A stretch of DNA of 64,000 bases, taken from the NCBI RefSeq assembly GCF_040712315.1, contig NC_134020.1, positions 33,949,751 through 34,013,750 of the forward strand, in the 5' to 3' direction. How positions within the stretch are numbered: the stretch's first letter is position 1; each line of letters opens with the position of its first letter. The DNA comes from Castanea sativa. Its lineage: Eukaryota > Streptophyta > Magnoliopsida > Fagales > Fagaceae. The notes beneath the pieces are model-generated. The model ran no database searches and was not told the DNA's origin. It saw nothing but the letters and a program-made list of their open reading frames with translations. The position numbers and the translations under genes are program-made. Positions 11,673 through 22,777 of this stretch are shown in pieces.

Positions 11673-12596
11673 GGTTATGTTTGGTAACAGTTTTTGTTTT
11701 CTATTTTCAAAAACTTGTTTTTAAAAATATAAAGAAAAAACAATTTTTTTTTTTTTTTTTAAATCAAAAACATGTTTGGTTAGTTGAAATTAAAACAATA
11801 GTTTTTTGAAGAAAACAAATAGAAAATACTAAAATATTTTCTTGAGAGGAGGGAATGGAATGGAATGAAAAAAATAATTTTAGAATATTCTTCTCTTCCT
11901 TTGTTTGGGAGTTTTAATGGAGGGAATAGAAAGTCCATTCCCTTATTTGGGAGTTTAAGTGGGAGAGAATGGAATGGATAAGAGGGAACACTCATTTCTC
12001 TCTATTCCCTTAAAACCTCAAATTTTCATTCTCCCGAAATTGGGAGGAATGGGAGGGAATAAAATTAGATTTAATGAATTTTTTATTAAAACTCCCAAAA
12101 TACCCCTATATATTCAACCTTTTATTATAAAATAGGGGTCTAATAGTAATATTGTCATAAAATGATTCCATTCCATTCCCTCCATGTTACTCCCAAACAA
12201 TATTACTTACATTCCATTCATTTTCATTCATTTCCATTATTTTATTTTAAAATATCCAATCAAGGTTACCTAATTCCATTTCATTTCATTCCATTCTCTT
12301 ATGATCATTCCATTCCATTCCCTTGTGAACTCCCAAGCGGAGCCTAATGCTAACTCATTAAATGAGACATATTTATTAAATTAAATGTGTATTTTTATTA
12401 TTTTTGAAAGTTAGAAACTGAAAACAACTTTTTGCATGTTTTTAGTTTCCTTCACAAACTGAGTTTTGAAAACAATTTCTGTTTTTGGTCCATTTTGAGT
12501 TGCTAAACAAGTTTTTCAATCTCAAAAATAGAAAATTGTTTTTGAAAACAAAAAATAAGTAAAAAAAAAAAAAAAAAACAGTTACCAAACATACCC
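11673..12596. mobile_element. Non-autonomous PIF/Harbinger-like element with nested element
   Basis: Terminal inverted repeats GGTTATGTTTGGTAAC and GGGTATGTTTGGTAAC (15 of 16 match), flanked by TAA on both sides (11670-11672, 12597-12599). Inverted similarity continues inward for over 100 bp. The centre (about 11838-12350) holds a second element rich in GGAATGGAATGG/CCATTCCATTCC and 'TTTGGGAGTT' whose right end reads 'GAACTCCCAAGCGGAGCC'. No transposase ORF. Confidence 0.7.
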
Positions 12597-12599
12597 TAA

Positions 12600-13329
12600 T
12601 AGTTTCAATAAAGTCAAAATGATCTAATAACACATGAATAAGCTATAACTATACTACAAATATCATATAATTACTTAATTTAGATTAAATTTTGTTTATA
12701 AAACTTTATTGATCTTCAATTTTTTAATTACATGACTTATTCAATTTTATAAGAAAAATAGTATTTTAAAAAAATATATATGATGTTAAATCCAAAAAAA
12801 TTAATTAATTTAAATTTTTTCTATAATTTTAGTTTAGTTATCACTCACAAAATGTAAAAACTTTCGTCACCATTTCAAATCAAATAGCAAATGTATACGA
12901 GAAAGAGTGTGTATATATATTAATTTCAAGAAATTTTATTTTAGTCCTAGAAGTCGCGAATTCTATAGCAGATTTTGGGTCTGTCCCTAGCTAATTACAA
13001 AAGCACCATTAATTATCTAGCTAGGGACAATTTCTTCGTCCTTTTATTTATTTATTTTTCATAGTTATAGTTCAAAAAGAACAGCTTTAACAATTGTTAA
13101 TTTTCAACGATGGAAATGAAGAACATATTTCCAAAATTAGTTTTTCAGACACTGAGACTTATTATAAATATTGGAGTGTTCTTGCACTCAGCAAACAAGC
13201 ATGGGATATAGAAACATAAACAAAGGAAAGCTGGAATGTTCTTTTGTTCCAGGAAAAAGACTATGAGACACCAACATATGTCTCTTATTTCTCTTGCAAA
13301 GTTTTTTTAAATAGGAGTCCATGCTTGAT
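12600..13329. other. AT-rich 3' flank of bromodomain gene
   Basis: No gene recognised. Probably holds the gene's 3' UTR and polyadenylation signals in its right part, but no boundary can be fixed from sequence. Confidence 0.4.
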
Positions 13330-16300
13330 TCACAGCTGAAGAGCTAAATCAAGCTTTTTGGCATCACTGGCCTCCGCGGCTTGCCGGCCTTCAGGAGTTT
13401 CTTTTTCATAGAAACTCATTGCATGTAACAAAGCCATTTTCTGAGCTGCTACAAGCTTTGATGGTTGGTGTAGTATTGCACCACTGTCAGAGTCTTTGTT
13501 CTTGTTAACCTGCATTTGCATATTTGGAAATTCTCTCTGACTTGAGTGTTGGCTCCAATCCACCAAGTGACTAGGCTGTACCGCAGAGTAAACTCCACCC
13601 TCATTCTGTGTGCCAAAACAAGGCAAGGAAGTGATGGGTTGAGACAACAACTTTGCAGCTTGTGGATGCAAGAAAGATGTGTCTGAATAAGGGCTTTTTG
13701 AAATCAAGTCCATCAGCTTTGACTGTAATTTCCCCAATTGACTTGGCTGCACCTGGTTACCTACTTGTGTAGATTTTGGCATCATCATCATCTCTACATT
13801 CGTGTAGTTGCTGGACATGTTTGTGACCCCATAATTCCCAGCATTACTACTCATATTTTCCTTTCCAGCAAAAGGGAAATGTGAGCCTAACCCAAGCTGT
13901 TGGCTTTGATTTTGATGAGCAATTTTCCTAGGAAGATGGTCCATGTTGTTATCATCAGTACTAACCATTTTCCCCTTGCCTTTAGAATTTGGAACCAAAA
14001 AGTTCCCATCTTTACGTCTGTTGGCAGCTATTTCTCCTGAGGAACCAATCGTAACACCCTTTGTGCTATTGAAGTGAGCGTTTTCAATTGGTGGATTGCT
14101 TCCAATTCTCAGTCTGTCAGATGGGGGCACCATGCCTCTTAGATAAGTTCTATTTAGGTCCATTCTGCTCATGTCTCCGCAAACCATCTTTCCTTTGTTG
14201 GCACCATCTTTGATATTAATCCTGTGACTGCTGGAGTGGGTGCTTTGTTCTTTGGAGGGATCACTATGAATGTTCAATGGCATGTTGGCGCAGGCATTGA
14301 CATTCAAATCCCAAGGAAAGTCATGGAGGACACTCTGAGTCTCAGGCATTTTGCCTTTGTTAACACCACCCAGAGAAGCAGGAGGCTGCATGAGAGATGG
14401 TCCAGGAACTTGATAATTTGGAGTCATTGCCGGAGGGAGTATTGGAGTACTCTGGGATTGATTATGTGAAGCTTCAATCTGCAGATATTGCTCCAATTTC
14501 CTATTGGTAACCGTTTGAGCCATTGGTCCCAACTCTTTAGCAAACCGCATCAGACTTTTTTTGTAATCAAGGTCCGCATTAGTAATCTACAGTGTATACA
14601 TATATCAATCAGCATAGACATGGAGAAGTATCCAACAAAAAAAAAAAGTATCAAATAATCAATATGAAGATTTTTTTGCTAGATAATCAATATGTAGATA
14701 GCACACAAAAGTTTAGCAAATTAATATATTTTGACTTGTACTTGCATTTTTAACCCCCAAGAAAAAAGCATGGTTTACTCCCAAAGAGAATCTTTCAGAT
14801 TCATTAAAATCAACACCTTCATAAAATTAAAATATCGAGTTCCATAAAAAAGAACACGCATATATATGCACGCATGCATAATGCTAAGAGTGTGAGCCAA
14901 TGACATAATTCTAGGGCTAAAAGGGCCTATTTACCATGGTTAGGACATGTACTTAACACATAAAAGCCGGCAAGCTTAAGACATTCAAAAAGCATTCTTC
15001 TATATATTTGAAGCACCTTCGGTGGAAAATCTCTCCTGATTTTTCAACTAGTTTCAAATTGTTAAAGTTATTGAGTGAAAAACATGAACAAGAGAGCAAA
15101 CACGAATTTTTTTGTGATTTAGCCTAATGGCCTACATCTACAATGAAAGCCCTTGATGGCTACATATTGTCTATTAAGCTCTTGTGTTACAAATGAACCC
15201 AATGTAAGATTTATATACTAGAAAATACTAAACTAACCCCAGATTAACCATAAACTAACCTGAGGTTACTTTACTTGTTTTACAAGTACGTGTGCCTACA
15301 ATTGGTTTGGACCCTAAATTAATACAAGAGAAGTGCTACTTCCACAACATTTTTACAACATTTTTACAACAAATCATAGGTGGTTAGTTGTTATTGGTTC
15401 AAATTTGAACCTAACACTAAGATTACTTTTTTGCCCCAACAATAACAACCAGTAACATCTTGCCACTTAAGATTTGTTGTAAAAATGTTGTGAAAATGTT
15501 GTGGACATATCATTTCTCTTAATACAAACAACTCTTGTTGCACTACTAAAAGATGCAAGTAGGATTGTAAAAGATCTAAGCCAAGCCAAATATTTAAAGT
15601 TCAAGATTTTTCATTTAATTTTATTTCAACCACAAATCGGACTCAAGTTGATCACTTAATTAGATTATATGTCCAAACATAATCTATTATTTTTGTCAAA
15701 ACAATGCTCAAACTTCTTCATAAGATAATTAATTTTTTATTTTCTCACATATTAGTAAACATCACGACTAACAATTTTAACCCATTCAGAAATCTATGCT
15801 AATGATATATAATTAAATTATTGACACTATATTATTTAAGTTACTTAAATGAGAATATTTTAGTTGATAAACTTATAAATGTTAGATTCACCAACCATAT
15901 AACCTTATATAGTTATATATAATTTTTGCTACGGAAAAAATACTATTTATTGATATTATATTATCAATATATAGTCTAGATTGTATTTTTCTTCGAAAAA
16001 CAAAAGTAGAAGTTGGTAGACCAAATGCACTGTTAGAGATGAAGGCTTAACAACTTGATTTTTGTTTCCTTAAAAGGTTTAGCAGATGGATTGTGCTAGG
16101 TTGGAAGAATGGAGAGGATTTGGAAATAATGACCCAAAACAAATCATAGATCAATTTATTGGTCTTCTCTGATCCTCCAAACAAATGTTGGGTGCTTACT
16201 GTTGTTTATGGGCCGCCATACAAAGCAAGGAGAGTGAAGTTATAGGATATGCTCTCCAAGGTTGGGAAATCATTTACAGCCCCTAGTTCTACGTGAAAAA

Positions 16301-19300
16301 ATTTCAGATCACAATTAATTGTACACTTATTTTCATAATTATCTAATGTAATTGACTGTGAGTGGTGGAAAAAAAAAAAGAAAAAAAAAGTAAGTTTACG
16401 TGAAAGTGACAGGCAGCCAATCACAGTTTGTCTTATAGAATAGTTGTGAAAATGAATATGGAATTGGTTATGATTTTAGAATAACTCAACTTTACTTTAG
16501 GGGACTTCAACAACCTCTAATAGTTGAAGAAGATTGGGGGAAGATGGGTAGGGAGTCCTCCACAAGTGGGTTCATAGGCTTTTTGAATATGGAAAATATT
16601 ATTTCACACTAGTTTATATCATCTGTTTCACATAAATATCCATAATTGATGCAGAAATGTACGCATGAAAATGGAGGTAAAATAAACAAGAGTAAGAGTA
16701 TAAAAGCCGAGAAATTAATTAATCTAGGTTTCTGTGGTAACATCTTGACTTGGTCAAACAAATTAGTAGGCATACACAACATCAAAGATCAAAGAATGGC
16801 TGGACAGAGCAGTTGCAAATATTGATTGGAGAGTAATGCTCTCAGGTGAAAAGCTCAAATACCTTCCAGCCATAGCTTTAGATCACTTTCCCATTGAATT
16901 CAGATAAATAGAGAATTCTCTACTGTGTATTATTTGGACTAGATTAGACATTAAGGTCTTACTATTTTGGGGGAGTGCTGTGAATGCATGTGTACTAAAA
17001 GACTTTCTTTCTTTTCCTTCCCTCCCCAACACCAGTACGTGTGTTTATGTATGATATACTTACATGAACAATTGGTTTTGGAGCACTGTAGACTGATGAA
17101 ACTAGTGCCTCATTCCCATTGGCAAAAGGGGTACAAGGCCTATATGTTTGACGCTTTTCTGTTTCAAAGCCATCTCTAGACCCTGTTCGAAACGAAGGAA
17201 GAATTTAGAAATCTTCCTGCCTACTCCATTAGAAGATAAATGCAGAGAATAAGAGAACTTCCGCAATGGTATAAAATATTTTGTAAACAAAAATGAGAAA
17301 GAGAGGTTCAATTAACACATATAGTTCAGGATTTTTCTATAATTTAATCGCACACAAGAAACTACTGCAAAATTAAAAAAGAAAAACAAGAAGCTATTGA
17401 TAAAAAAGGGTTTAATTTTATCAACTCCTGTATGTGTTCAGTGTTTAAGGGACATATATCAAAGATATGGTTTCCATCAGGGTTTGAATTTTGAACTTAA
17501 TGGTCGGTCTATTTTGGTGTTTCTTTGTAGAGATGGACCATAAAAGCAACACGGTCTACTTTTTGGTGAAACGCCAAAATTCACATTGCCACATCTAGCA
17601 AGCTTAGTGCAGGGACCTCTGGATTCACCTTGGGGATTCCTACCTGGGCGTCTTCTTGCTGGAGAGACCGCCAACCCAAAATTCTGTGGATTGGTTTTCA
17701 GAGTATGAAAAACCTTCTGTGCCAGTTCATGTATACCACGTGCCTGGATATCATAAAATATGGATTAATATTGAAGAAAATTGAGTTCTCCTGGTAACAT
17801 ACATATTCTTTCTAAAGTATGATATACCGCAAGAACCATTTCTAGTGTAGTATGATATGCCACAAGAACCATTTCAAGTGTACCTCTCTATAGAATATGG
17901 TAGTGGGTGCATTAAAATGCATTGCATTGCAGGAAACTAGAAACACATCACGCTGTAGAAAATTCAAAGAATTGATAATCAGTTAATAGCTCAAATGAGA
18001 ACTAGTGCATATAATAATTCTCAAAGGTAGATCTGCTTTAATTAAATTTCTCTCCCTGAAGATACAGAGGTCTTCACATATGGACCAACCTGCTTACATA
18101 CTTGGACATAAATACTTAGTGATATCAACTTGGTCGTCATTCAAACTAGACACTGAAAATGAGAGCAAAAGGCATAGAAGCATACCTCAAATTGTGCTAA
18201 GCTTGTATACATTCCATGCTGAAGTTTAGCCCTCATTGTGCCAAAATCCATTGGCTGCTTTATGATTTTGTGATAGTCCTCCACCTTCCAAAAGCAAGAA
18301 ATCCATTAGTATTTAGATTTGAATTTAATATACAAAACATTTTGAACAAAACATGTAGAGACACCAAAAAAAAAAAAAAAAAACAACCACTAACCTCTTG
18401 AGGATTAACTGGCTGAGCAAATATTGCATGTGTGTCTCTCCTGAATAGGGAAGAATAATTAAATTAGAAAACCTTGTAAGCAAGGAATTCGCATGATATT
18501 AAGTTATTCAGGTAGTGGAATTGATTCCTTTTCAAAACCAAGTCAGAAAATTATCACAGTAAAGAGTTTACCTTTGCAGTATATCAAGGACAAGCTCGAG
18601 CGCTCGTTTTTCTGGCATTTGTTGAAGAAATGAAGAAGTTGCTCGTGGATCTAATACAAACACAAGAAAAACCACTAATTAAACATCTTAGTGATTAAGA
18701 TCTTAGAACAGGAGAACATAAGCTATATACGTTTATATACTAATACTAGTCTCACCATTTCTGATTGCAATACCTCCATACTTTCGGTTTTCTCCAATCT
18801 GCATGCAATAAAAACGAGAAGCACATTAACAACATAAATATATTTGCAGGCCATGAGGAGTGCAACCCTCATGTCAACTCATTTAGTATGGCAGTGAACA
18901 TCTAAGTCCACAAAACACAGAATTTTCCTCCAATCCAAACCCAATGCCTGATGGTTTAAGATAATCTATGTGTACCTTTTTTTTACTTAACATATTTAAT
19001 AGTTATGTGACTTGTTTAAATGGTAGTTTAATAAATCATGTAATTTAAAACACATGAGTGGTTTTATTATGATCTGCAATGTAATGAGTTAGAGAAGATT
19101 CTTGCAGCACAGTTTGGAAGAAAACTTTGTCCAGAAGAAGCAGAAGAGAGAGACCTGTTGAGATGGGTAAGCAAGAGAAGTGGCAGCTACATCTTGGAGT
19201 CTTTTGCGCTTGCAGACCCTCCTGCGGCCGTACTGCCTGACAGTAGTAGAAGGTGCAGTTGTACGTGAAACTAGACCATGTTGGTGCTTCTGATCATGCA

Positions 19301-19475
19301 CTTGTTGCTGAGAATGCAGCAGGACCTCAGCTTTGTGTTCCACCACTTCCTCAGCCTCCGTCTTCTTCATCTTCATCTTCATCTTCATCTTTCTCTTCCT
19401 TTCCTCTTCCAATGCCAATATTCGGGCACTCCTCCTCCTCCCCATTTCTGATATATGTCCTCCCTCCTCAGCCAT
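13330..19475 (-). CDS. Bromodomain-containing nuclear protein (nine exons)
   Basis: Predicted exons, 5' to 3': 19475-19155, 18798-18756, 18650-18572, 18440-18395, 18284-18186, 17952-17884, 17743-17497 (alternative end 17629), 17182-17064, 14586-13330. All junctions are GT-AG and phases agree, giving about 759 residues. Residues 1-107 are basic with a likely nuclear signal ('RQYGRRRVCKRKR', 80-92). The bromodomain (about 131-235) shows the ZA-loop block 'QPMDFGTMRAKLQHGMYTSL' and 'CNAMHFNAPTTIFYRE'; N210 is the expected acetyl-lysine-binding asparagine. The last exon encodes a low-complexity tail ending LDLALQL. By family knowledge it reads acetylated histones. The exon 7 donor is the weak point: GTTCAA keeps the conserved-looking segment, whereas GTGAAT at 17629 is a better donor but shortens the protein to 715. 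No promoter motif was fixed. Confidence 0.85.
14655..14699 (-). mobile_element. Micro-insertion: 11 nt between 17-bp direct repeats
   Basis: ATAATCAATATGAAGAT (14655-14671) and ATAATCAATATGTAGAT (14683-14699) differ at one base. The insert, on the minus strand, is CTAGC plus six A. Lies in intron 8 of the bromodomain gene. Confidence 0.7.
15328..15518. mobile_element. MITE with 9-bp target duplication
   Basis: 191 bp with ends GAGAAGTGCTACTTCCACAAC and, reverse-complemented, GAGAAATGATATGTCCACAAC. Each arm continues with two copies of 'ACAACATTTTTACAAC'-like sequence. TTAATACAA flanks it at 15319-15327 and 15519-15527. The 9-bp duplication suggests a Mutator-type element. Confidence 0.82.
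16070..16915 (+). pseudogene. LINE endonuclease fragment
   Basis: Translation in pieces gives 'TVVYGPPYKARR', 'DMLSKVGKSF', 'NILTWSNK' and, after a frame change, 'LDRAVANIDWRVMLSG' and 'LPAIALDHFPIEF'. These are successive blocks of the APE-type endonuclease of plant LINEs. No RT follows. It is antisense to the host gene. Confidence 0.7.
19361..19395. repeat. Coding microsatellite (TTCATC/CTTCAT)n
   Basis: Lies in exon 1 of the bromodomain gene and encodes the alternating KMKMKMKM stretch at residues 29-38. Length changes by whole repeats would keep the frame. Confidence 0.8.
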
Positions 19476-20271
19476 TTTACTACGTAAAACAAATAAACAT
19501 TTACACAATTCATATGTACTTTGCTACTATCTCAGAGTTTCAACTAAAATGTCTTCCAGTTCTTAGGCCAATTAACACGAGAAATGCCAAAGTAAACATT
19601 AATATAATAACTTCATATGTGGTTCATCACATTTGATTCTTGCTTTTCATCTTGCTCTCTCTCTACATTGACGATGTAAACTCATTTAATAATTAATAGA
19701 TAGGATTTTAAAAACAACACGATCAAAAAAACCTTTAAAAGAAATATAGATAATTTGTATATATATGTATGTATTGTGTGTGTGTGTGTGTGTTTTATAG
19801 TATCAAAGTCACTCATCGAATATATTTAGATGTTCATAGTATAATAAAATTATATCTACTCATTTAACAATTAATTAAATAATAGGATTTTAAGAATATT
19901 AAATTGTCCTAAAAAAATTCTAAGGTTGCTTTTTGGATTTAAAGATTTAATATCAAGAACTTTTTTTTTTTTTTGAGAAACAAATAATATCAAGAACTTT
20001 GAAAATTAATTATTAATGTAAATTGTTTGATTAAATTTTATAGTACATGATAATTTGAGTTTTGGAAAATTTATTCAAAAAAATTACATATGATATTATA
20101 AATTTGAAATAATATCATACACTTAATTATATCAAATCCACTTATTAAAAAAGGCTCAATTTTTTCCTTAAATTTTATCATTAGAAAAAATAGTCATTTT
20201 ACACTTTATTTAATTCATTTAAACTAAAAATTGAAATCTAAATAATTCTCGAAAAATACCTCCATTCAGAC

Positions 20272-20275
<4 letters not shown>
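19476..20275. other. Upstream region of the bromodomain gene
   Basis: AT-rich, with a GT run near 19777 and a 21-nt micro-insertion at 19964-19984. It presumably holds the promoter of the minus-strand gene; no motif could be assigned safely. Confidence 0.45.
19948..20000 (-). mobile_element. Micro-insertion: 21 nt between 16-bp direct repeats
   Basis: TAATATCAAGAACTTT occurs at 19948-19963 and 19985-20000. The insert, on the minus strand, is TTTGTTTCTC plus eleven A. Confidence 0.85.

Positions 20276-20327
<52 letters not shown>
20276..20327. repeat. (AT)n microsatellite
   Basis: About 26 AT units without interruption. A second run lies near 20770-20803. Confidence 0.9.
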
Positions 20328-20329
<2 letters not shown>

Positions 20330-20767
20330 CTGTAGATGTTTAAACCATGAGCAAAATATAATGACTAAATGACACTTGTTAGTAGTAGTATCATAGTTTT
20401 ATAAATTGGATCGGACCCATTGGTTAGACGAGATTTGAACACTAAACGGATCTAGTAAAAAAGGCCAAACTAGTAGTTCAATTGGTAAAAAAAAAAAATT
20501 AAACCATTTTTCGGTTTTTTTATTGTTTCGGTTTCTAAAACTATAGTCATACTTCGTTATCTTTTTCTTAGAGAGAGGATAACGATGAAAATAATAGAGA
20601 AGAAAATGAAAATTAATAAATAAATAAAATTGAGACAAATAAAATCCAGTTGTTAAAACCCTTAAACCACAGTCAACATAATATGACTCTGATTACAGTT
20701 TTCACCAAGATTGATAAATATAGTTTCATTGTTGGTCCTTCTATCTCCCATACACCTTTGTCAATTG

Positions 20768-20810
<43 letters not shown>

Positions 20811-20840
20811 TAGACGTATAAAATTAATCATACACTTCCA

Positions 20841-21075
20841 TTTCATAATTCACGCTGTTATCTAAAGATATACGACAATATATTAATATTATCAAATCGA
20901 GTTGGGGAGGGACTACAGACTACAGAGGTTGATGTCAACCACACATCCCACCCCCCCCCCCCAAAATTTCATAATTCACGCCGTTATAAAAAGAAATACG
21001 ACAATATATTGATATCATCAAATGGATCGAGTTGGGGAGGGACTATAGACTACAGAGGTTGGTGTCAACCCCCTC
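20841..21075 (+). repeat. Tandem duplication of ~126 bp
   Basis: Two copies begin with 'TTTCATAATTCACGC' at 20841 and 20967. Both contain 'ATACGACAATATATT', 'GAGTTGGGGAGGGACTA' and 'ACTACAGAGGTTG'. They are separated by a C-run at about 20950-20962. Confidence 0.85.
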
Positions 21076-21265
21076 CCCCCCACAGACTCACATCCAAATA
21101 TGACAGGCTCTCTTTGTCTTGCTTTCCACTATCAATTTATATACATACATTAAAAATATATATATATATATATAATATAAATATTATATTTTATATATAT
21201 GTAAATTTTTTTTATAAAGTTTTTAAAATTAATTTTTAAGAATTTATGATTGTTATTGTTGTTGT

Positions 21266-21301
<36 letters not shown>

Positions 21302-21956
21302 AATTCCTGACGAGAATCTACCAACCAAAAAATCAACAGAATGACTGAAAGATTGTGAATACAAAAAAGAAATCTCAAAATTGATAGCACAGAAATAAGT
21401 ATAAAATAGATAAAAATCCCAATTTTGATTTAAACACTAGGCTCAAAACAGGGGGTTTTGAAGTAAAAACTCCACAATTTGAAACCTTTCGGTGTACTCT
21501 ATCAAATGAAATGGCATGTACTTTGAGATCTATAAAGATCTTGACTGAAATAGAAAACCATGCCAGGAAGGCCTAATCTTTAACACCCAAACACGAAAAA
21601 AAGGAAAATACAATAAAATAGGTAAATGTGGTAGAACACCGGATCTACAATAAACACAGAAAGATCAATTTGAGCAAAGAACAGTAGGAACAAACCTAAT
21701 AGGAAGAGATCAGCTTGTTAAACAAATGAAGCACCACTTAATGCCACAAACAAAGGCAAAGGAGGAAAGACAAAATTACCAAATCAATTCTTTCTAATCA
21801 ACAAGTGAAACCTTCCCCCTCTTTTCCCTAGTCAGAATCTCTCTGAAACTAAGCAAATCTTTCAGTGGTTCTTGATTTAAAGGAGCCCCATAAGCCAAAC
21901 ATGGTCACACACAAAGGATACCTAAATTAACTCTGGTTCCTTAAGCGCGGTTTTAA

Positions 21957-22253
21957 ATTGTAATGCTCCGTAGTATTTTCGGTGATAAGGTTAGGCGTTA
22001 CATGGAACGATCCATTCGACAAATGTACAGTGATTGGATTCCCTCTTTAAAAATTCCTAACTTCCAATTTGGTTTGATGCGAAATTATTACGCCACATTA
22101 GGTAAAAAGCCTTGCATTTGGTGGCGTCGTTATCAATATGACAAAACTATTATGGTAAGCAGCATTAAAGCTCAAAACGCATTCCGCAACCCCAATGTTG
22201 AATCACAACTCAGCAGGTCAGGCATGATATCTGTGTGCACAAGTTTACTATAA
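21957..22253 (+). CDS. Unrecognised open frame (~97 codons)
   Basis: Open from 21957 with ATG at 21963, ending TAA at 22251-22253. The predicted peptide is not low-complexity: it has two tryptophans in a row, basic clusters ('KVRRYMERSIR', 'WWRRYQYDK') and no AT-driven repeats, unlike neighbouring chance ORFs. I do not recognise the family. It lies about 0.5 kb beyond the 3' end of the ATM3 gene on the opposite strand. It could be an exon fragment carried by a transposon, a viral or organellar relic, or chance. Confidence 0.3.
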   Translation: MVMLRSIFGDKVRRYMERSIRQMYSDWIPSLKIPNFQFGLMRNYYATLGKKPCIWWRRYQYDKTIMVSSIKAQNAFRNPNVESQLSRSGMISVCTSLL

Positions 22254-22777
22254 GTTGAAGAACATAACACACATGCAGTGGCAAAATTATACATCAGGAA
22301 ATATTTCAGTAAAGCCTACACAGATAGTCCTGCTGTTGGCGTATGCACATCAGAAACAAGTTTCGCAATTTTATCATAATCAGATGAAAATGACCAAGAA
22401 GTTGTCAGTTCTGATAACAATTGACATAAAATCTTAGTTCCTTTCCCCTTTGATACAGAAAATGTATGAATGGATTTAATTAAACTTTAATCCTGAGCAG
22501 TCTTCATCACTAGTCCACCCAGTCCAATCCCTGCCCAACTTACAAAATTTGAGTAAAAAAAAGTCACCTCAAATTGCACTGGTGAGACATAGATGCAATC
22601 ACCCATCAATTGCCCAAAGCGCCTAAATGCACCTCATAGGCAACTTTTTTTTTGAATATATGTCAACTTGAAAATTGTTTATGCTAAGCATAGTCAAAGG
22701 GTAAAATAGTCAAAAAAAAGAAACTATATAAGTTCCATTTTCTTTTACAATGTTTCTTTCATTTTTCTGTTTCAAGG

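Larger units (their letters stand above)
14587..17063 (-). other. Intron 8 of bromodomain gene, with transposon insertions
   Basis: 2,477 bp between the exon ending '...PKPIVH' (donor GTAAGT) and the last exon (acceptor GTAG). It holds a LINE fragment, a 191-bp MITE and an 11-nt micro-insertion at 14672-14682. Confidence 0.8.

Noticed and set aside
17102..17311. 69-codon minus-strand ORF
   Set aside because: Overlaps exon 8 of the bromodomain gene in another frame; the frame encoding 'GNEALVSSVYSAPKPIVH' is the real one.
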